From Desulfovibrio sp. OH1186_COT-070 (GTDB lineage Bacteria; Desulfobacterota; Desulfovibrionia; Desulfovibrionales; Desulfovibrionaceae): a stretch of 64,000 bases of DNA. Below, one piece after another: positions 1 to 8,491 of the stretch; position 1 is the stretch's first letter; each line of letters starts with the position of its first letter. The position numbers and the translations under genes are program-made. The DNA lies in contig NZ_RQYH01000001.1 in NCBI RefSeq assembly GCF_003860215.1, positions 1 to 64,000 of the forward strand, in the 5' to 3' direction. Under the pieces are notes generated by a model. The model made no database searches, had not been told where the DNA came from, and saw only the letters and a list, made by a program, of their open reading frames with translations.

Positions 1-142
1 AAAAGTTTTTGCCCCACAAAAGTCCACAGCGCGAAACCTCCTTATGAACCAACCCCACCCCTCATGTCAATCGGTTTCTTGCCCAAAATCAAAAACTCCC
101 GCCAAAACCAAAAAACGCGCCCTGTGCGCAGAGCGTTACCCA
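1..142. other. Non-coding stretch after ruvB
   Basis: I see no credible gene here. On the minus strand, just past the ruvB stop, the sequence AACGC...GCGTT followed by a run of six T (complement of 113-118) could form a weak intrinsic terminator for ruvB. The stem is only about five base pairs, so this is tentative. Confidence 0.35.
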
Positions 143-1129
143 CTATGAAAGCAGTCCCATATGCGTATATGCCCGTGCCGTGGCCACCCGCCCGCGCGGA
201 GTACGCTTCAGAAATCCGCACTGGATGAGATACGGCTCATAAATATCCTCAATGGTGCGCACTTCCTCCGAGCAGGCCAGAGCCAGCGTCTTGATGCCCA
301 CCGGGCCTCCGTCATAATGCCTGATGAGCACTTCCAGCAGCTTGCGGTCCATCTGGTCCAAGCCCAGCTCGTCCACGTCCATACGCTTGAGCGCGTGGGA
401 AGCTTCTGTGTCCGTAATCTGCGCACTTCCGTGAACCAGGGCAAAATCACGCACCCGCCGCAACAGACGGTTGGCTATGCGCGGCGTTCCGCGAGAGCGT
501 CGGCCGATCTCTTCCGCTCCCTCCCCGGTAATATCGATCCCCAGAATACGCGCCGTGCGCAGCACAACCCGCGCCAGATCCTGAGGGCTGTAGTATTCCA
601 GGCGGGCGACAATGCCAAACCGGTCGCGCAATGGAGATGAAATGAGCCCCATGCGTGTGGTGGCACCCACCAGAGTAAAGGGCTCCAGATCTATTTTCAC
701 GGTGCGCGCCGCCGGACCTTGCCCGATGACCAGATCCAGCTTGAAGTCCTCCATGGCGGGGTACAGCACTTCTTCCACCGCTATGGGCAACCGGTGGATT
801 TCGTCCACAAACAAAAGGTCGTGCCGGTTCAGATTGGTGAGAATGGCCGCAAGATCCCCGCTCCGCTCCAGCACAGGGCCGGAAGTGCAGACCAGGCTGA
901 CGCCCAGTTCCGCCGCCATGATCTGGGCCAGCGTTGTCTTGCCAAGGCCGGGGTTGCCATAAAAGAGCGTGTGGTCCAAAGCCTTGCCGCGCCCGCGAGC
1001 TGCGTCCAGATACACGCGCAGGTTTGCCCGCAGAGCATCCTGGCCGATAAAATCATCCAGGCTGCGTGGCCGCACGCTCTCGTCAGCCGTGGCAAAATCC
1101 TCGTCCGCCAACTGATGCCCGTTCATCAT
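143..1129 (-). CDS. ruvB: Holliday junction branch migration helicase RuvB
   Basis: RuvB is the AAA+ motor of the RuvAB complex. It forms hexameric rings that pull DNA through a Holliday junction during recombinational repair. The 328-residue protein has the family signature [11 protein letters not shown] near the N terminus, Walker [10 protein letters not shown], Walker B FVDEIHR, the sensor region GATTRMG, and a C-terminal winged helix ending near RTPRGRVAT. Length is normal. Two adjacent ATG codons occur (1129 and 1126). The first overlaps the ruvA stop as ATGA, giving translational coupling. The second is better spaced from the GGGAG ribosome site and may be the real start. Confidence 0.97.
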   Translation of the reverse strand: MMNGHQLADEDFATADESVRPRSLDDFIGQDALRANLRVYLDAARGRGKALDHTLFYGNPGLGKTTLAQIMAAELGVSLVCTSGPVLERSGDLAAILTNLNRHDLLFVDEIHRLPIAVEEVLYPAMEDFKLDLVIGQGPAARTVKIDLEPFTLVGATTRMGLISSPLRDRFGIVARLEYYSPQDLARVVLRTARILGIDITGEGAEEIGRRSRGTPRIANRLLRRVRDFALVHGSAQITDTEASHALKRMDVDELGLDQMDRKLLEVLIRHYDGGPVGIKTLALACSEEVRTIEDIYEPYLIQCGFLKRTPRGRVATARAYTHMGLLS

Positions 1130-1734
1130 TTCTCCCTGACCAACGCCTTGAGGACAGCCCTGAGCCCGCCTGTCACGTCAAGATCCGGCTCTGCAGACAG
1201 CACTTTTCTGACAAGGGGTGCGCATTCTTCCTCCGTATATCCAAGATTGATCAGCCCGCCGAGAACATCCCGAAAGACCGTGCCCGCTCCCCCGGAAGCA
1301 GCAAATGCCGCCGCCTGTTGCTCTCTGTTCAGGTTCAATTTGTACTTGAGTTCCAGAAAAACATGCTGCGCGGTTTTTTTCCCGATTCCGGAAACCCGCG
1401 TGAGCGCCAGAACGTCTTCTTCCAGCACAATGCGCCGCAGATCGTCAGGCCGGAATACAGACAGAATGCCCAGCGCCGTGCGCGCACCAACCTTGGAAAT
1501 GGACACCAGCACATCAAAGGTCTGCCGTTCTTCAAACGAAGAAAAGCCATAAAGCTCCAACGCATCCTCGCGCACCGCAAGACTGGTGAACAAAGACACC
1601 GGCTCGCCCTTTGCCGGCAACGCCGCGAGCGTATGCGCGGGCAGCGCAACCGCGTACCCCACCCCCCCCGCAGTGACGAGCAGGCAGGAATTGTCCCATA
1701 TCTCCGTCAAACGCCCTTCAAGATAGGCAATCAT
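1126..1734 (-). CDS. ruvA: Holliday junction branch migration protein RuvA
   Basis: RuvA binds the four-way junction as a tetramer and loads RuvB. The protein is about 202 residues, the family size. It begins MIAYLEGRL, the typical RuvA N terminus, so I chose this internal ATG over an in-frame codon 30 bases upstream. The helix-hairpin-helix [10 protein letters not shown] and the C-terminal domain III ([10 protein letters not shown]) are visible. It overlaps ruvB as ATGA. The usual partner ruvC is not adjacent; moaA lies 48 bases upstream instead. A run of eight G (C at 1662-1669) lies in the coding sequence. Confidence 0.96.
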   Translation of the reverse strand: MIAYLEGRLTEIWDNSCLLVTAGGVGYAVALPAHTLAALPAKGEPVSLFTSLAVREDALELYGFSSFEERQTFDVLVSISKVGARTALGILSVFRPDDLRRIVLEEDVLALTRVSGIGKKTAQHVFLELKYKLNLNREQQAAAFAASGGAGTVFRDVLGGLINLGYTEEECAPLVRKVLSAEPDLDVTGGLRAVLKALVREK

Positions 1735-1782
1735 ATCGTCCCGCTGTTCACGCCAGAGCGGCAAAAAAATTCGTACACAACG

Positions 1783-2874
1783 CTACCCGCCTATACCCAC
1801 CATTTTCTTTCCGGCCACGGCCTCCCCCTGGTGCCGTTTTCGCAAAATATCGGCCCCCACCGGCTTGACGGCACAGACCCGCTGCACCACGCATGCCATA
1901 TCACTGTCTGTGATACGGACATTGCGCAACAGCCCCCGCAAACGATATTCCTTGTCGTCAAAAAGACAGGTACGCAAATGACCGTCGCTGGTAAGGCGCA
2001 TGCGGTTGCAGGAAGCACAGAAATGACAGGACATCGCAGCAATGAAGCCCACACGCCCGCGCCCCCCCTGCACGGCAAACATGCGGGCCGGGCCACCATC
2101 AGGAGCATCTGCCGCAACAGGAAAAAGGCGCACACGGCGCTCTATCTGCGCCCGTATTTCAGCCGCAGGCCAAAAAACTTCCGGCTTCCAGAGGGTGCCT
2201 TCGCCCATGGGCATGAACTCGATAAAGCGCATATCCACGGGCATGGAGCGGACAGCATGAACAAAATCGTCCACCTGTCCGTCATTGACGCCGCGCATGG
2301 CCACAGCGTTTATCTTGACGCGAATTCCCGCACGCAACAGGCCGTCCAGCGAGGCGAGCACTGCGGGCAAAAGGTCGCGCCCTGTCACGCGCGCAAAGGT
2401 GGCACGGTCAAAACTGTCCAGAGAGAGATTTATAGCCGCCACGCCCGCGCTGCGCAACAGGGGAATGTGCGGCTCAAGGAGGGTCCCGTTGGAGGTCATG
2501 CGCAAATCCAGCAGGGGAAAACGCCTGCGCAACAGCCAAATCAGCTCTTCACAGCCCTTGCGGACAAAAGGCTCACCTCCGGTCAGACGCACTTTTCCCA
2601 CGCCCATGGCCGTCATCACGCCGATCAAACGCGCCATCTCCTCATAGCGCAAAACTTTTTCGTGCGGGATAAAAGTCTGCTTTCCCTCATTGCAGCAGTA
2701 CAGGCATTGCAGATTGCACCTGTCCGTGACGGAAAGGCGCACATAGCGCACCGCCCGCCCGTGACCGTCGCACAGCAGGGAAGGCGCGGCAGGCGCGGCA
2801 TTTTGAGCCACACCAGAACCGGGCGGGCATTCCTGGTTGCCAAGAGGCGAAAATGAATTTACACCTGATTGCAT
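1783..2874 (-). CDS. moaA: GTP 3',8-cyclase MoaA (molybdopterin synthesis)
   Basis: Radical SAM enzyme for the first step of molybdenum/tungsten cofactor synthesis, converting GTP to 3',8-cyclo-7,8-dihydro-GTP. The N-terminal cluster motif is C53-x3-C57-x2-C60 in TDRCNLQCLYC. The C-terminal second cluster is seen in FCASCNRMRL and RTCLF, and the protein ends in the conserved Gly-Gly tail (GIGG). Length is 363 residues with this ATG, slightly long for the family. A GTG at 2811 would trim 21 poorly conserved residues. The ATG overlaps, on the opposite strand, the ATG of the next gene (shared CATG). Same direction as ruvAB, so possibly co-transcribed. Confidence 0.94.
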   Translation of the reverse strand: MQSGVNSFSPLGNQECPPGSGVAQNAAPAAPSLLCDGHGRAVRYVRLSVTDRCNLQCLYCCNEGKQTFIPHEKVLRYEEMARLIGVMTAMGVGKVRLTGGEPFVRKGCEELIWLLRRRFPLLDLRMTSNGTLLEPHIPLLRSAGVAAINLSLDSFDRATFARVTGRDLLPAVLASLDGLLRAGIRVKINAVAMRGVNDGQVDDFVHAVRSMPVDMRFIEFMPMGEGTLWKPEVFWPAAEIRAQIERRVRLFPVAADAPDGGPARMFAVQGGRGRVGFIAAMSCHFCASCNRMRLTSDGHLRTCLFDDKEYRLRGLLRNVRITDSDMACVVQRVCAVKPVGADILRKRHQGEAVAGKKMVGIGG

Positions 2875-3154
2875 GAAATATCTGCCCTTGTTCTTTGGAA
2901 CCGCCCTGTTTCTTCTCTGCCCTCCCTGGACCTCCCTGGCATGGGACGGATTTGACGCCGAGTCCGCAGATCTGATTGAAGTCAGCCCGGACCGTGTTCC
3001 CTCCAGAGGGGATACGGTGGACGTGCGCAGTCACGACACCGAAGCCACGCAAACCTGCCTGGTGGAATCCGTCATCCGCAACAAAAAAACAGTGGAGCTT
3101 GTGGTGCGCACCCCCTCCGGTGCTGTGCGTACCCTAGTCATGGAGGGCCGGTAA
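2873..3154 (+). CDS. Small secreted DUF5334-family protein
   Basis: A 93-residue protein starting MKYLPLFFGTALF with a clear Sec signal peptide, probably cleaved after SLA, leaving a mature AWDGFDAES... domain. WDG followed by an acidic stretch, an IEV-type strand and a repeated value/charge pattern fits the DUF5334 family of small periplasmic proteins common in Desulfovibrionaceae; the function is unknown. A TTG at 2837 would extend the frame but would bury the signal peptide. No strong ribosome site is visible. Its stop is one base from the convergent gene's stop. Family assignment is from recalled pattern, not a search. Confidence 0.72.
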   Translation: MKYLPLFFGTALFLLCPPWTSLAWDGFDAESADLIEVSPDRVPSRGDTVDVRSHDTEATQTCLVESVIRNKKTVELVVRTPSGAVRTLVMEGR

Positions 3155-3155
3155 G

Positions 3156-3728
3156 CTACCGTCCCTCCCCCTCGTCTTTGCCGCGTTCGTACCCGGGCAA
3201 AAGGATGCTGGCGCTTTCTGCCTGCCCCTGCCCCTTGGGGCATCGGGACTGCAAATGGCAGATTTCACATCCGCCCCGGAAAGGGTAGTGCGTCACCACG
3301 GCAAAGCGCCGGGCAGGCAAGGCGTCTTCCGTATAGTCCAGGCCCAGAGAAGACAGCGCATGGCGCAAGTTTTCCGTAACGCGGGGAGAGGGCGCACAGC
3401 CGGCATCCTCCACCTGCGGAAGCATTTCGTGCACGGCCGCCATGCACATGAACTGCGCAAGATTGTTGACCATGAAGCCGTCCGAGGGAGACTTTTCCCA
3501 AGCCATGTCAATCTGCTGCTCCACTGATTCCGGCAGCCATACGGCCAAGTAGGATATTTTTCCTGCAGTGACCTCACAGGTTTTCAGGAGAGGTAGCCAC
3601 TCTCCCCACAGCCCTGCAAGCCGCTCCAAAACAGCGCCGCCCAGGCGTGTTTCCTGGCTCATGCGCATAAAACCTTCCATATCGAAGTAGGGCCGAATAT
3701 CGTGCTCTTTGCAATGTGCCTCGCTCAA
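3156..3728 (-). CDS. Conserved hypothetical protein with C-terminal CxxC/C cluster
   Basis: I do not recognise this 190-residue soluble protein. It has no signal peptide or membrane segment. Its notable feature is a cysteine cluster near the C terminus, C154-x2-C157-x5-C163 (GGCEICHLQSRCPKG), with further cysteines at 51, 95 and 111. A metal or iron-sulfur site is possible but unproven. The start is the TTG at 3728, preceded by AAGGAG at good spacing. ATG codons at 3680 and 3668 are alternatives with poorer ribosome sites. A plausible promoter lies at 3819-3846. Confidence 0.7.
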   Translation of the reverse strand: MSEAHCKEHDIRPYFDMEGFMRMSQETRLGGAVLERLAGLWGEWLPLLKTCEVTAGKISYLAVWLPESVEQQIDMAWEKSPSDGFMVNNLAQFMCMAAVHEMLPQVEDAGCAPSPRVTENLRHALSSLGLDYTEDALPARRFAVVTHYPFRGGCEICHLQSRCPKGQGQAESASILLPGYERGKDEGEGR

Positions 3729-3818
3729 TCCCGCGCTCCTTGCCGCCTTCTGCCGGAAAATGTCGTGCCACTTCCGGGGATTTTTTCAAAAAAATACGCA
3801 CCGACAAAACATATCCAT

Positions 3819-3846
3819 ACTTTACCTAAGCAGCGTTCAGCGTCAA
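3819..3846 (-). promoter_or_regulatory. Candidate sigma-70 promoter for the 3156-3728 gene
   Basis: On the minus strand, TTGACG and TAAAGT are separated by 16 bases, about 90 bases upstream of the TTG start. Five of six bases match the -35 consensus and four of six the -10. This is visual matching only. Confidence 0.4.
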
Positions 3847-3950
3847 GGGCGAGTCCGCCTTTACTTGCCCTGCCCGCGTCTTTCCTGTAGTTCGTTTCTG
3901 TCATTTGCCAATCTTGACGTGTGAACAGATCAGAAGACAAAGGATTTTCC

Positions 3951-4325
3951 ATGACAAAGCCCGCAGCACATCCCGCAAAAATACGCTATACATACCAGAC
4001 AGACCCGTCTGCCCGCCTGCAGACAGCGCACGGCGTATGGGGAGGCGTCAATCCCCAGGGCGAGATAGAAATGAATTTTTACCATGAAAGCGACAGCCTG
4101 CCCGCTTTTTCCGAGCAGCTTGTCGCGCCCGATGGCTCCATAGGCCATGAAATCATTCCCGGCAACGAAGACCTGCGCGAAGTCAGCCGCTGCATCCACA
4201 GCCGTGTGCTGCTCAATTACCACACGGCGCGCGCTGTGCTGGAATGGCTGGAAGACCGCCTCTCCGCCCTGGAAGAAGAAGGCGCTCCCGGAATGTATGA
4301 AACGCCTCTGGATATTGAACAATAG
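3951..4325 (+). CDS. Conserved hypothetical protein upstream of miaB
   Basis: A 124-residue soluble protein that I cannot name. The start at MTKPAAHP is set by AAGGA six bases upstream; the longer in-frame extension lacks a ribosome site. The middle reads HGVWGGVNPQGEIEMNFYHE, a small beta-rich segment, followed by a helical C-terminal half (HTARAVLEWLEDRLSALEEE). This two-part layout resembles small DUF3467-like proteins, but I make no firm assignment. It ends five bases before miaB and is probably co-transcribed with it. Confidence 0.75.
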   Translation: MTKPAAHPAKIRYTYQTDPSARLQTAHGVWGGVNPQGEIEMNFYHESDSLPAFSEQLVAPDGSIGHEIIPGNEDLREVSRCIHSRVLLNYHTARAVLEWLEDRLSALEEEGAPGMYETPLDIEQ

Positions 4326-4330
4326 CCGTC

Positions 4331-5677
4331 ATGCCGAAAAAGACGTACCACATCATCACTTTTGGCTGCCAGATGAATGTGCACGATTCACACTGGCTTG
4401 CCGGAGTGCTGACCAAGCGGGGCTTTGCACAGGCTCCGGCGGAAAGCGCCGGGGTCATCCTGCTCAACACATGTTCTGTGCGTGAAAAGCCGGAGCAAAA
4501 AGTTCTGAGCGCATTGGGACGCATCCGGCAGATCACCGGCGGCAGTTCCGATGTTCTGGTCGGCGTTCTCGGGTGTGTGGCACAGCAACTGGGGGACGCT
4601 CTTTTTGAAAAAAGCAGTCAGGTTCGCCTGATTGTCGGCACTGACGGTCTGGCCGGAGCCCCGCAGGCCATCGAAGACCTCCTGCTCAACCCCCGCCAGC
4701 GCCTCTCCCTGCTGGACTTCACCAGGCACTATGTGGAGCGGGAAGACGGGGAAACTTCTTCCCCCGTGCCGTCAGCCCACGTCACCATCATGCAGGGCTG
4801 CGACAACTTCTGCACATACTGCATTGTGCCCTTTACCCGCGGACGCCAAAAATCCCGGACAACAGAAGCCATCCTCGGCGAATGCCGCACCGTTCTGGGC
4901 AGAGGAACGCGGGAAATCACCCTGCTGGGGCAAAACGTCAATGCCTTCGGGCAGGACAAAAGCGGTGACGGCACAACATTTTCCCAACTGCTGGGGCGCG
5001 TTGCCTCCTTGCCGGGCCTTGCGCGCCTGCGCTATGTGACGCCGCATCCCAAGGACATGGGAGAGGGCGACATCAGGGACTTTGCCCGCCTGCCCCAACT
5101 CTGCCCACGCCTGCATCTTCCGCTCCAGTCCGGCTCCGATCAGGTGCTTTCTCGCATGAGGCGCGGCTATACCAGGTCCGACTTCCTGACACTGGTGGAC
5201 CGCCTGCGGAAGGCGCGTCCCGACCTGGCTCTTTCCACTGACCTTATTGTGGGTTTTCCCGGAGAAAGCGAAGAAGATTTTGAGGACACCCTGAACACAA
5301 TGCGGGAGTGTGCCTTCATGTCCAGCTTTTCTTTTTGCTATTCAGACCGCCCCGGAGCGCGAGCGTCCCTGTATCCCGACAAAGTCCCTTCCCCAGTTGC
5401 GCAGGAACGCTTGCTGCGCTTGCAGAGTTTGCAGGAGGATCTTGCCTCCCGCTGGCTTCAGGGCCGGGTCGGGCAAGAAACACGCCTGCTCATCGAACAC
5501 CCCAGTCCCAAGCAGGAATGCGCCTCGTCCACAAGCTGGCAAGGGCGCGACCCGTACGGTACGCCCGTGCATGTGCACCTGCCTCCCCAAAAAGACCACA
5601 CCGGCTGCATGGTTGACGCAACAATCACTCTTGCAAAAAAGCACAGCCTCATGGCTGTGTGTCCGGGGACGCCATGA
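4331..5677 (+). CDS. miaB: tRNA-2-methylthio-N6-dimethylallyladenosine synthase MiaB
   Basis: Radical SAM methylthiotransferase that adds a methylthio group to i6A37 of tRNAs reading UNN codons. The N-terminal UPF0004 domain carries three cluster cysteines (C13, C48, C82). The radical SAM core has C157-x3-C161-x2-C164 in QGCDNFCTYC. The conserved LLGQNVNAF and LHLPLQSGSD segments follow. A C-terminal TRAM domain ends the 448-residue protein, which is family size. The stop overlaps the next gene's start as ATGA. MiaB rather than MtaB or RimO is supported by ITFGCQMN and TRGRQKSR. Confidence 0.96.
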   Translation: MPKKTYHIITFGCQMNVHDSHWLAGVLTKRGFAQAPAESAGVILLNTCSVREKPEQKVLSALGRIRQITGGSSDVLVGVLGCVAQQLGDALFEKSSQVRLIVGTDGLAGAPQAIEDLLLNPRQRLSLLDFTRHYVEREDGETSSPVPSAHVTIMQGCDNFCTYCIVPFTRGRQKSRTTEAILGECRTVLGRGTREITLLGQNVNAFGQDKSGDGTTFSQLLGRVASLPGLARLRYVTPHPKDMGEGDIRDFARLPQLCPRLHLPLQSGSDQVLSRMRRGYTRSDFLTLVDRLRKARPDLALSTDLIVGFPGESEEDFEDTLNTMRECAFMSSFSFCYSDRPGARASLYPDKVPSPVAQERLLRLQSLQEDLASRWLQGRVGQETRLLIEHPSPKQECASSTSWQGRDPYGTPVHVHLPPQKDHTGCMVDATITLAKKHSLMAVCPGTP

Positions 5678-6279
5678 CGGAAATGCGGGTTTTCGGCCTG
5701 ACCATTGATCCCCAAAGCAAAACGCCTGTTGTTGTGTTGCGGGCTGTGGACGGCGATGCGATTTTGCCCATGTGGGTGGGCGCCATGGAGGCCATGGCTG
5801 TTTCTCTGGTGCTCAACCGGGAGGCACTGCCCCGCCCCCTGACCCATGACCTCATGATCGCGGCGCTCACGGCCCTCAAGTCCCGATTGCAGCGTGTGGA
5901 GATAATCGACCTCAAGGAGGGCACATATTATGCCCTCCTGATCCTCCATGGCCCTGAAGGAAGCGTACAGCTTGATTGCCGCCCGTCTGATGCCGTTGCC
6001 CTGGCCATCCGGGCAAACGCCCCCATCATGGTGTGCAACGAAGTGCTGCGCCGCTATGCCGAAAGCCGGGAAAAAAGCAAGGGCAGTTCCCCCGAGAATG
6101 TTGCACAGCCTGTTCCCGATGCCGCAACAGACATGGTACGTCAGGCCGGAGCACGCAGAGCCACCCAGGGCGCAACAGAGGGAGAAATCCGCGAAAAATC
6201 CTTGCCTGAAGCCGACGATGACCAACGGTATCAGGACATGCTGCGTTCGCTGGATCCTGTATCGCAACGCAAAATGTGA
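5674..6279 (+). CDS. Bifunctional nuclease (BFN, DUF151) domain protein
   Basis: A 201-residue protein whose first ~135 residues match the DUF151 family: MRVFGLTIDPQSKTPVVVLR, ILPMWVGAMEA, LTHDLM, and the closing RPSDAVALAIRANAPI. Family members in plants act as DNase and RNase; the bacterial role is poorly defined. The C-terminal ~65 residues are low-complexity and charged. The start is the ATG overlapping the miaB stop; a GTG 15 bases upstream is less likely. Pairing of miaB with a DUF151 gene suggests a role in RNA metabolism, which is inference. Confidence 0.88.
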   Translation: MTEMRVFGLTIDPQSKTPVVVLRAVDGDAILPMWVGAMEAMAVSLVLNREALPRPLTHDLMIAALTALKSRLQRVEIIDLKEGTYYALLILHGPEGSVQLDCRPSDAVALAIRANAPIMVCNEVLRRYAESREKSKGSSPENVAQPVPDAATDMVRQAGARRATQGATEGEIREKSLPEADDDQRYQDMLRSLDPVSQRKM

Positions 6280-6297
6280 GCCGGGCGGGCGTGGAGA

Positions 6298-8157
6298 CTA
6301 CGGCGTGAACGCCGCTTTGGCCTCCAACCAGGCCTCGTAGCGGGGCAGAAGTTCGGCGGGCGTTCCGTGCGCCACAATGGTTCCGTTGCCAAGCCAGTAC
6401 AGATAGTCGCACTGTCTCACCGTACTGAGGCGATGGGCCACCAGCACAAGGGTGACATGCCCGCCCAGCGATTCGATGGTGTGCTGGATGGCCTGCTCCG
6501 AAGCGCCGTCCAAAGCACTGGTGGCCTCGTCAAAAAGCATGAGCTGCGGCTTTCCGTACAGGGCACGGGCAATGGCCACGCGCTGCACCTGTCCGCCGGA
6601 AAGGCGCACCCCTCTCTCGCCGATCACAGTGTCCAATCCCTGCGGCAAATCGGGCAGAAAATCCATGGCGGCCATACGACAGCATGCTTTCACACGCTGG
6701 CGGTCAATGTCCTCTCCCCAGTTGGCAAAGGCCACATTGGCCGCAATGGACGCATTGAGCAGAAAAGGCGACTGCGGTACATACCCGATGGATCGCAGCC
6801 AGCCGGACTTTCGCCCTCCCTCCAGAGGCCTGCCGTCCACCAGCAATTCTCCCCCGGTGGGCGCAAGCAGTCCTGTCAGCAGCCCCACAAGCGTACTTTT
6901 GCCCGCTCCGGACGTGCCGATAAAGCCCACCATATCGCCCCGGTGTATGCGCACATCAAGGCCGCGCAAGGCGTCCGGCTTGTCGGCAGGCGTATCCGGA
7001 TAGCGGAAAAAAACGCTTTTGAGCTCCAGCGCCCCGGTGAGCGGGCAGGGCTCCGGTTCTTCCCGGCCCGTTCCGCCACGCTCCACACTGCTTTGCAGGG
7101 CGGCAAGAAAGCGCACGGCATCCTGCGTGTACATCATGTGCTGCTGCACCTGCAAAAGGCAGGTCACCAGTTTGTCCACCGTGGGCAGCAAACGCCAAGT
7201 CACGCCTGCCAGCAGGGCAAGCTCCGCCGTAAGACGCGCTACGGAAAGCCCTTGCAGGTTCATGACCAGAAGGGCCGCCAGCATCATGACCATTCCCGTG
7301 AAATCCAGCATCCATGAAGGGGCAGGATACACAACAGGCAGCAGGCTCTGTACCCGCGCAAAGGCCTGGCGCTGCCGGGTGAACTGGTGCAGGAACGCCT
7401 GCTCCTGTCCATAGATTTTTACCTCACGGATACCCGCCAGCGAAGGATAGGCAACCCGGTTGGCGTCCGCCTCGGTCTGCATGGACACGGCATTGAGCTG
7501 CTGCACCTTGCGCCGTGCAAGCCTGTAGGCCACAAGACCGCTCCCCCCGGCTGTGAGGCAGACCAGCAGCGCGGCCCAAGGCGAAATGCCAAAAACCACC
7601 ACAACCAGAACACAGCCCACCAGCAACTGCGAAAGGGATTGCATGACAGCCAGCAGGTAGTCTGCGCTGAAGCGCGCCCAGGTCAGGCGCGTCTGCAACA
7701 TGCTCATATCCTGCCGCACATGCCAGAGGTAGGGAGCGGCCAGCAGCAAACGGTAAAAGCGCACGCTGAAAAAGACGCCCACCGCCTGGGCAAGGCAGGC
7801 CTGCCTCCAGGTAAGAAAGGCCAGACAAAGCGCCTTGACGGCAATGGCCAGGCACAGGCTGGCAAGAAGAAAAATGAGCAGTTGGCGTTGATCGGCGGCA
7901 ATCGGAGCCAGGGCGGGAAACGCGCCCAGCAGGTATGTTGCAGCCGGATTGTCCAACAAGCTTTGCGGCGCAGCCAAGGCCACGCCCAGCAGGGAAAGAG
8001 CGGCGGCGATGAGCAGCTCCAGAGTTCCCACCAGGCCGGAAAGGGAAAGCACCCGCCAGAACCGCCGCCGCAATGCCTTGTCCAACTGGGCATAAACCTG
8101 CCTGAATGCGGCTATTGCCTGAAACTGCAATATTGTTCCCGCCAGCACGGCTGTCAT
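6298..8157 (-). CDS. ABC exporter, fused membrane and ATPase domains (MsbA/PglK-like)
   Basis: A 619-residue half-transporter. Residues ~1-330 form a six-helix type IV exporter transmembrane domain. The ATPase follows with Walker A GTSGAGKST (from 414), Q-loop region YVPQS, signature LSGGQ (519-523), Walker B LMLFDE (539-544) and switch His (AHRLS, ~575). Start: the ATG at 8157 has GGAGG six bases upstream, whereas the longer frame opens with a TTG and no ribosome site. Likely substrates are lipids, lipid-linked glycans or peptides, as for MsbA or PglK; nothing here decides which. It is divergent from an outer-membrane protein gene. Confidence 0.93.
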   Translation of the reverse strand: MTAVLAGTILQFQAIAAFRQVYAQLDKALRRRFWRVLSLSGLVGTLELLIAAALSLLGVALAAPQSLLDNPAATYLLGAFPALAPIAADQRQLLIFLLASLCLAIAVKALCLAFLTWRQACLAQAVGVFFSVRFYRLLLAAPYLWHVRQDMSMLQTRLTWARFSADYLLAVMQSLSQLLVGCVLVVVVFGISPWAALLVCLTAGGSGLVAYRLARRKVQQLNAVSMQTEADANRVAYPSLAGIREVKIYGQEQAFLHQFTRQRQAFARVQSLLPVVYPAPSWMLDFTGMVMMLAALLVMNLQGLSVARLTAELALLAGVTWRLLPTVDKLVTCLLQVQQHMMYTQDAVRFLAALQSSVERGGTGREEPEPCPLTGALELKSVFFRYPDTPADKPDALRGLDVRIHRGDMVGFIGTSGAGKSTLVGLLTGLLAPTGGELLVDGRPLEGGRKSGWLRSIGYVPQSPFLLNASIAANVAFANWGEDIDRQRVKACCRMAAMDFLPDLPQGLDTVIGERGVRLSGGQVQRVAIARALYGKPQLMLFDEATSALDGASEQAIQHTIESLGGHVTLVLVAHRLSTVRQCDYLYWLGNGTIVAHGTPAELLPRYEAWLEAKAAFTP

Positions 8158-8491
8158 GACTGCCTCCGGATGCAGGCCGTTTGTGCCCTTGCACAGCCCC
8201 CGCCCCAAAAGCGGACGGTTCAAAGCATGCCAGACTCACCACAAAAAATCGAGGGGAAAGATACACGGAGAGCTTCACGTTTCCAATGAAAATTTCTCTT
8301 CAACTATTTGAAATAAAAATTAATTTTAAAAAAATATCAACAAGGTGAATATCTCGATACACGGTGGCACATGTGCCGCAGTGACAATTTTTTATGGCAT
8401 AGTGTAGAAAAAATATTGACTTTTTCTAATATTTGGACAAAGCTGAAAACTCTTTCAAAAATATTCAGCAAAAGAGTGTAGGAGGACAGTG
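8158..8491. promoter_or_regulatory. AT-rich divergent intergenic region with a 12-bp palindrome
   Basis: No gene fits in these 334 bases. Positions ~8285-8480 are strikingly A/T-rich compared with the surrounding coding DNA. A perfect palindrome GGCACATGTGCC lies at 8366-8377 and could be an operator. Candidate -35 elements exist (TTGACT near 8415 reading plus) but I could not pair them convincingly with a -10. Both flanking genes probably have their promoters here. Confidence 0.5.
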
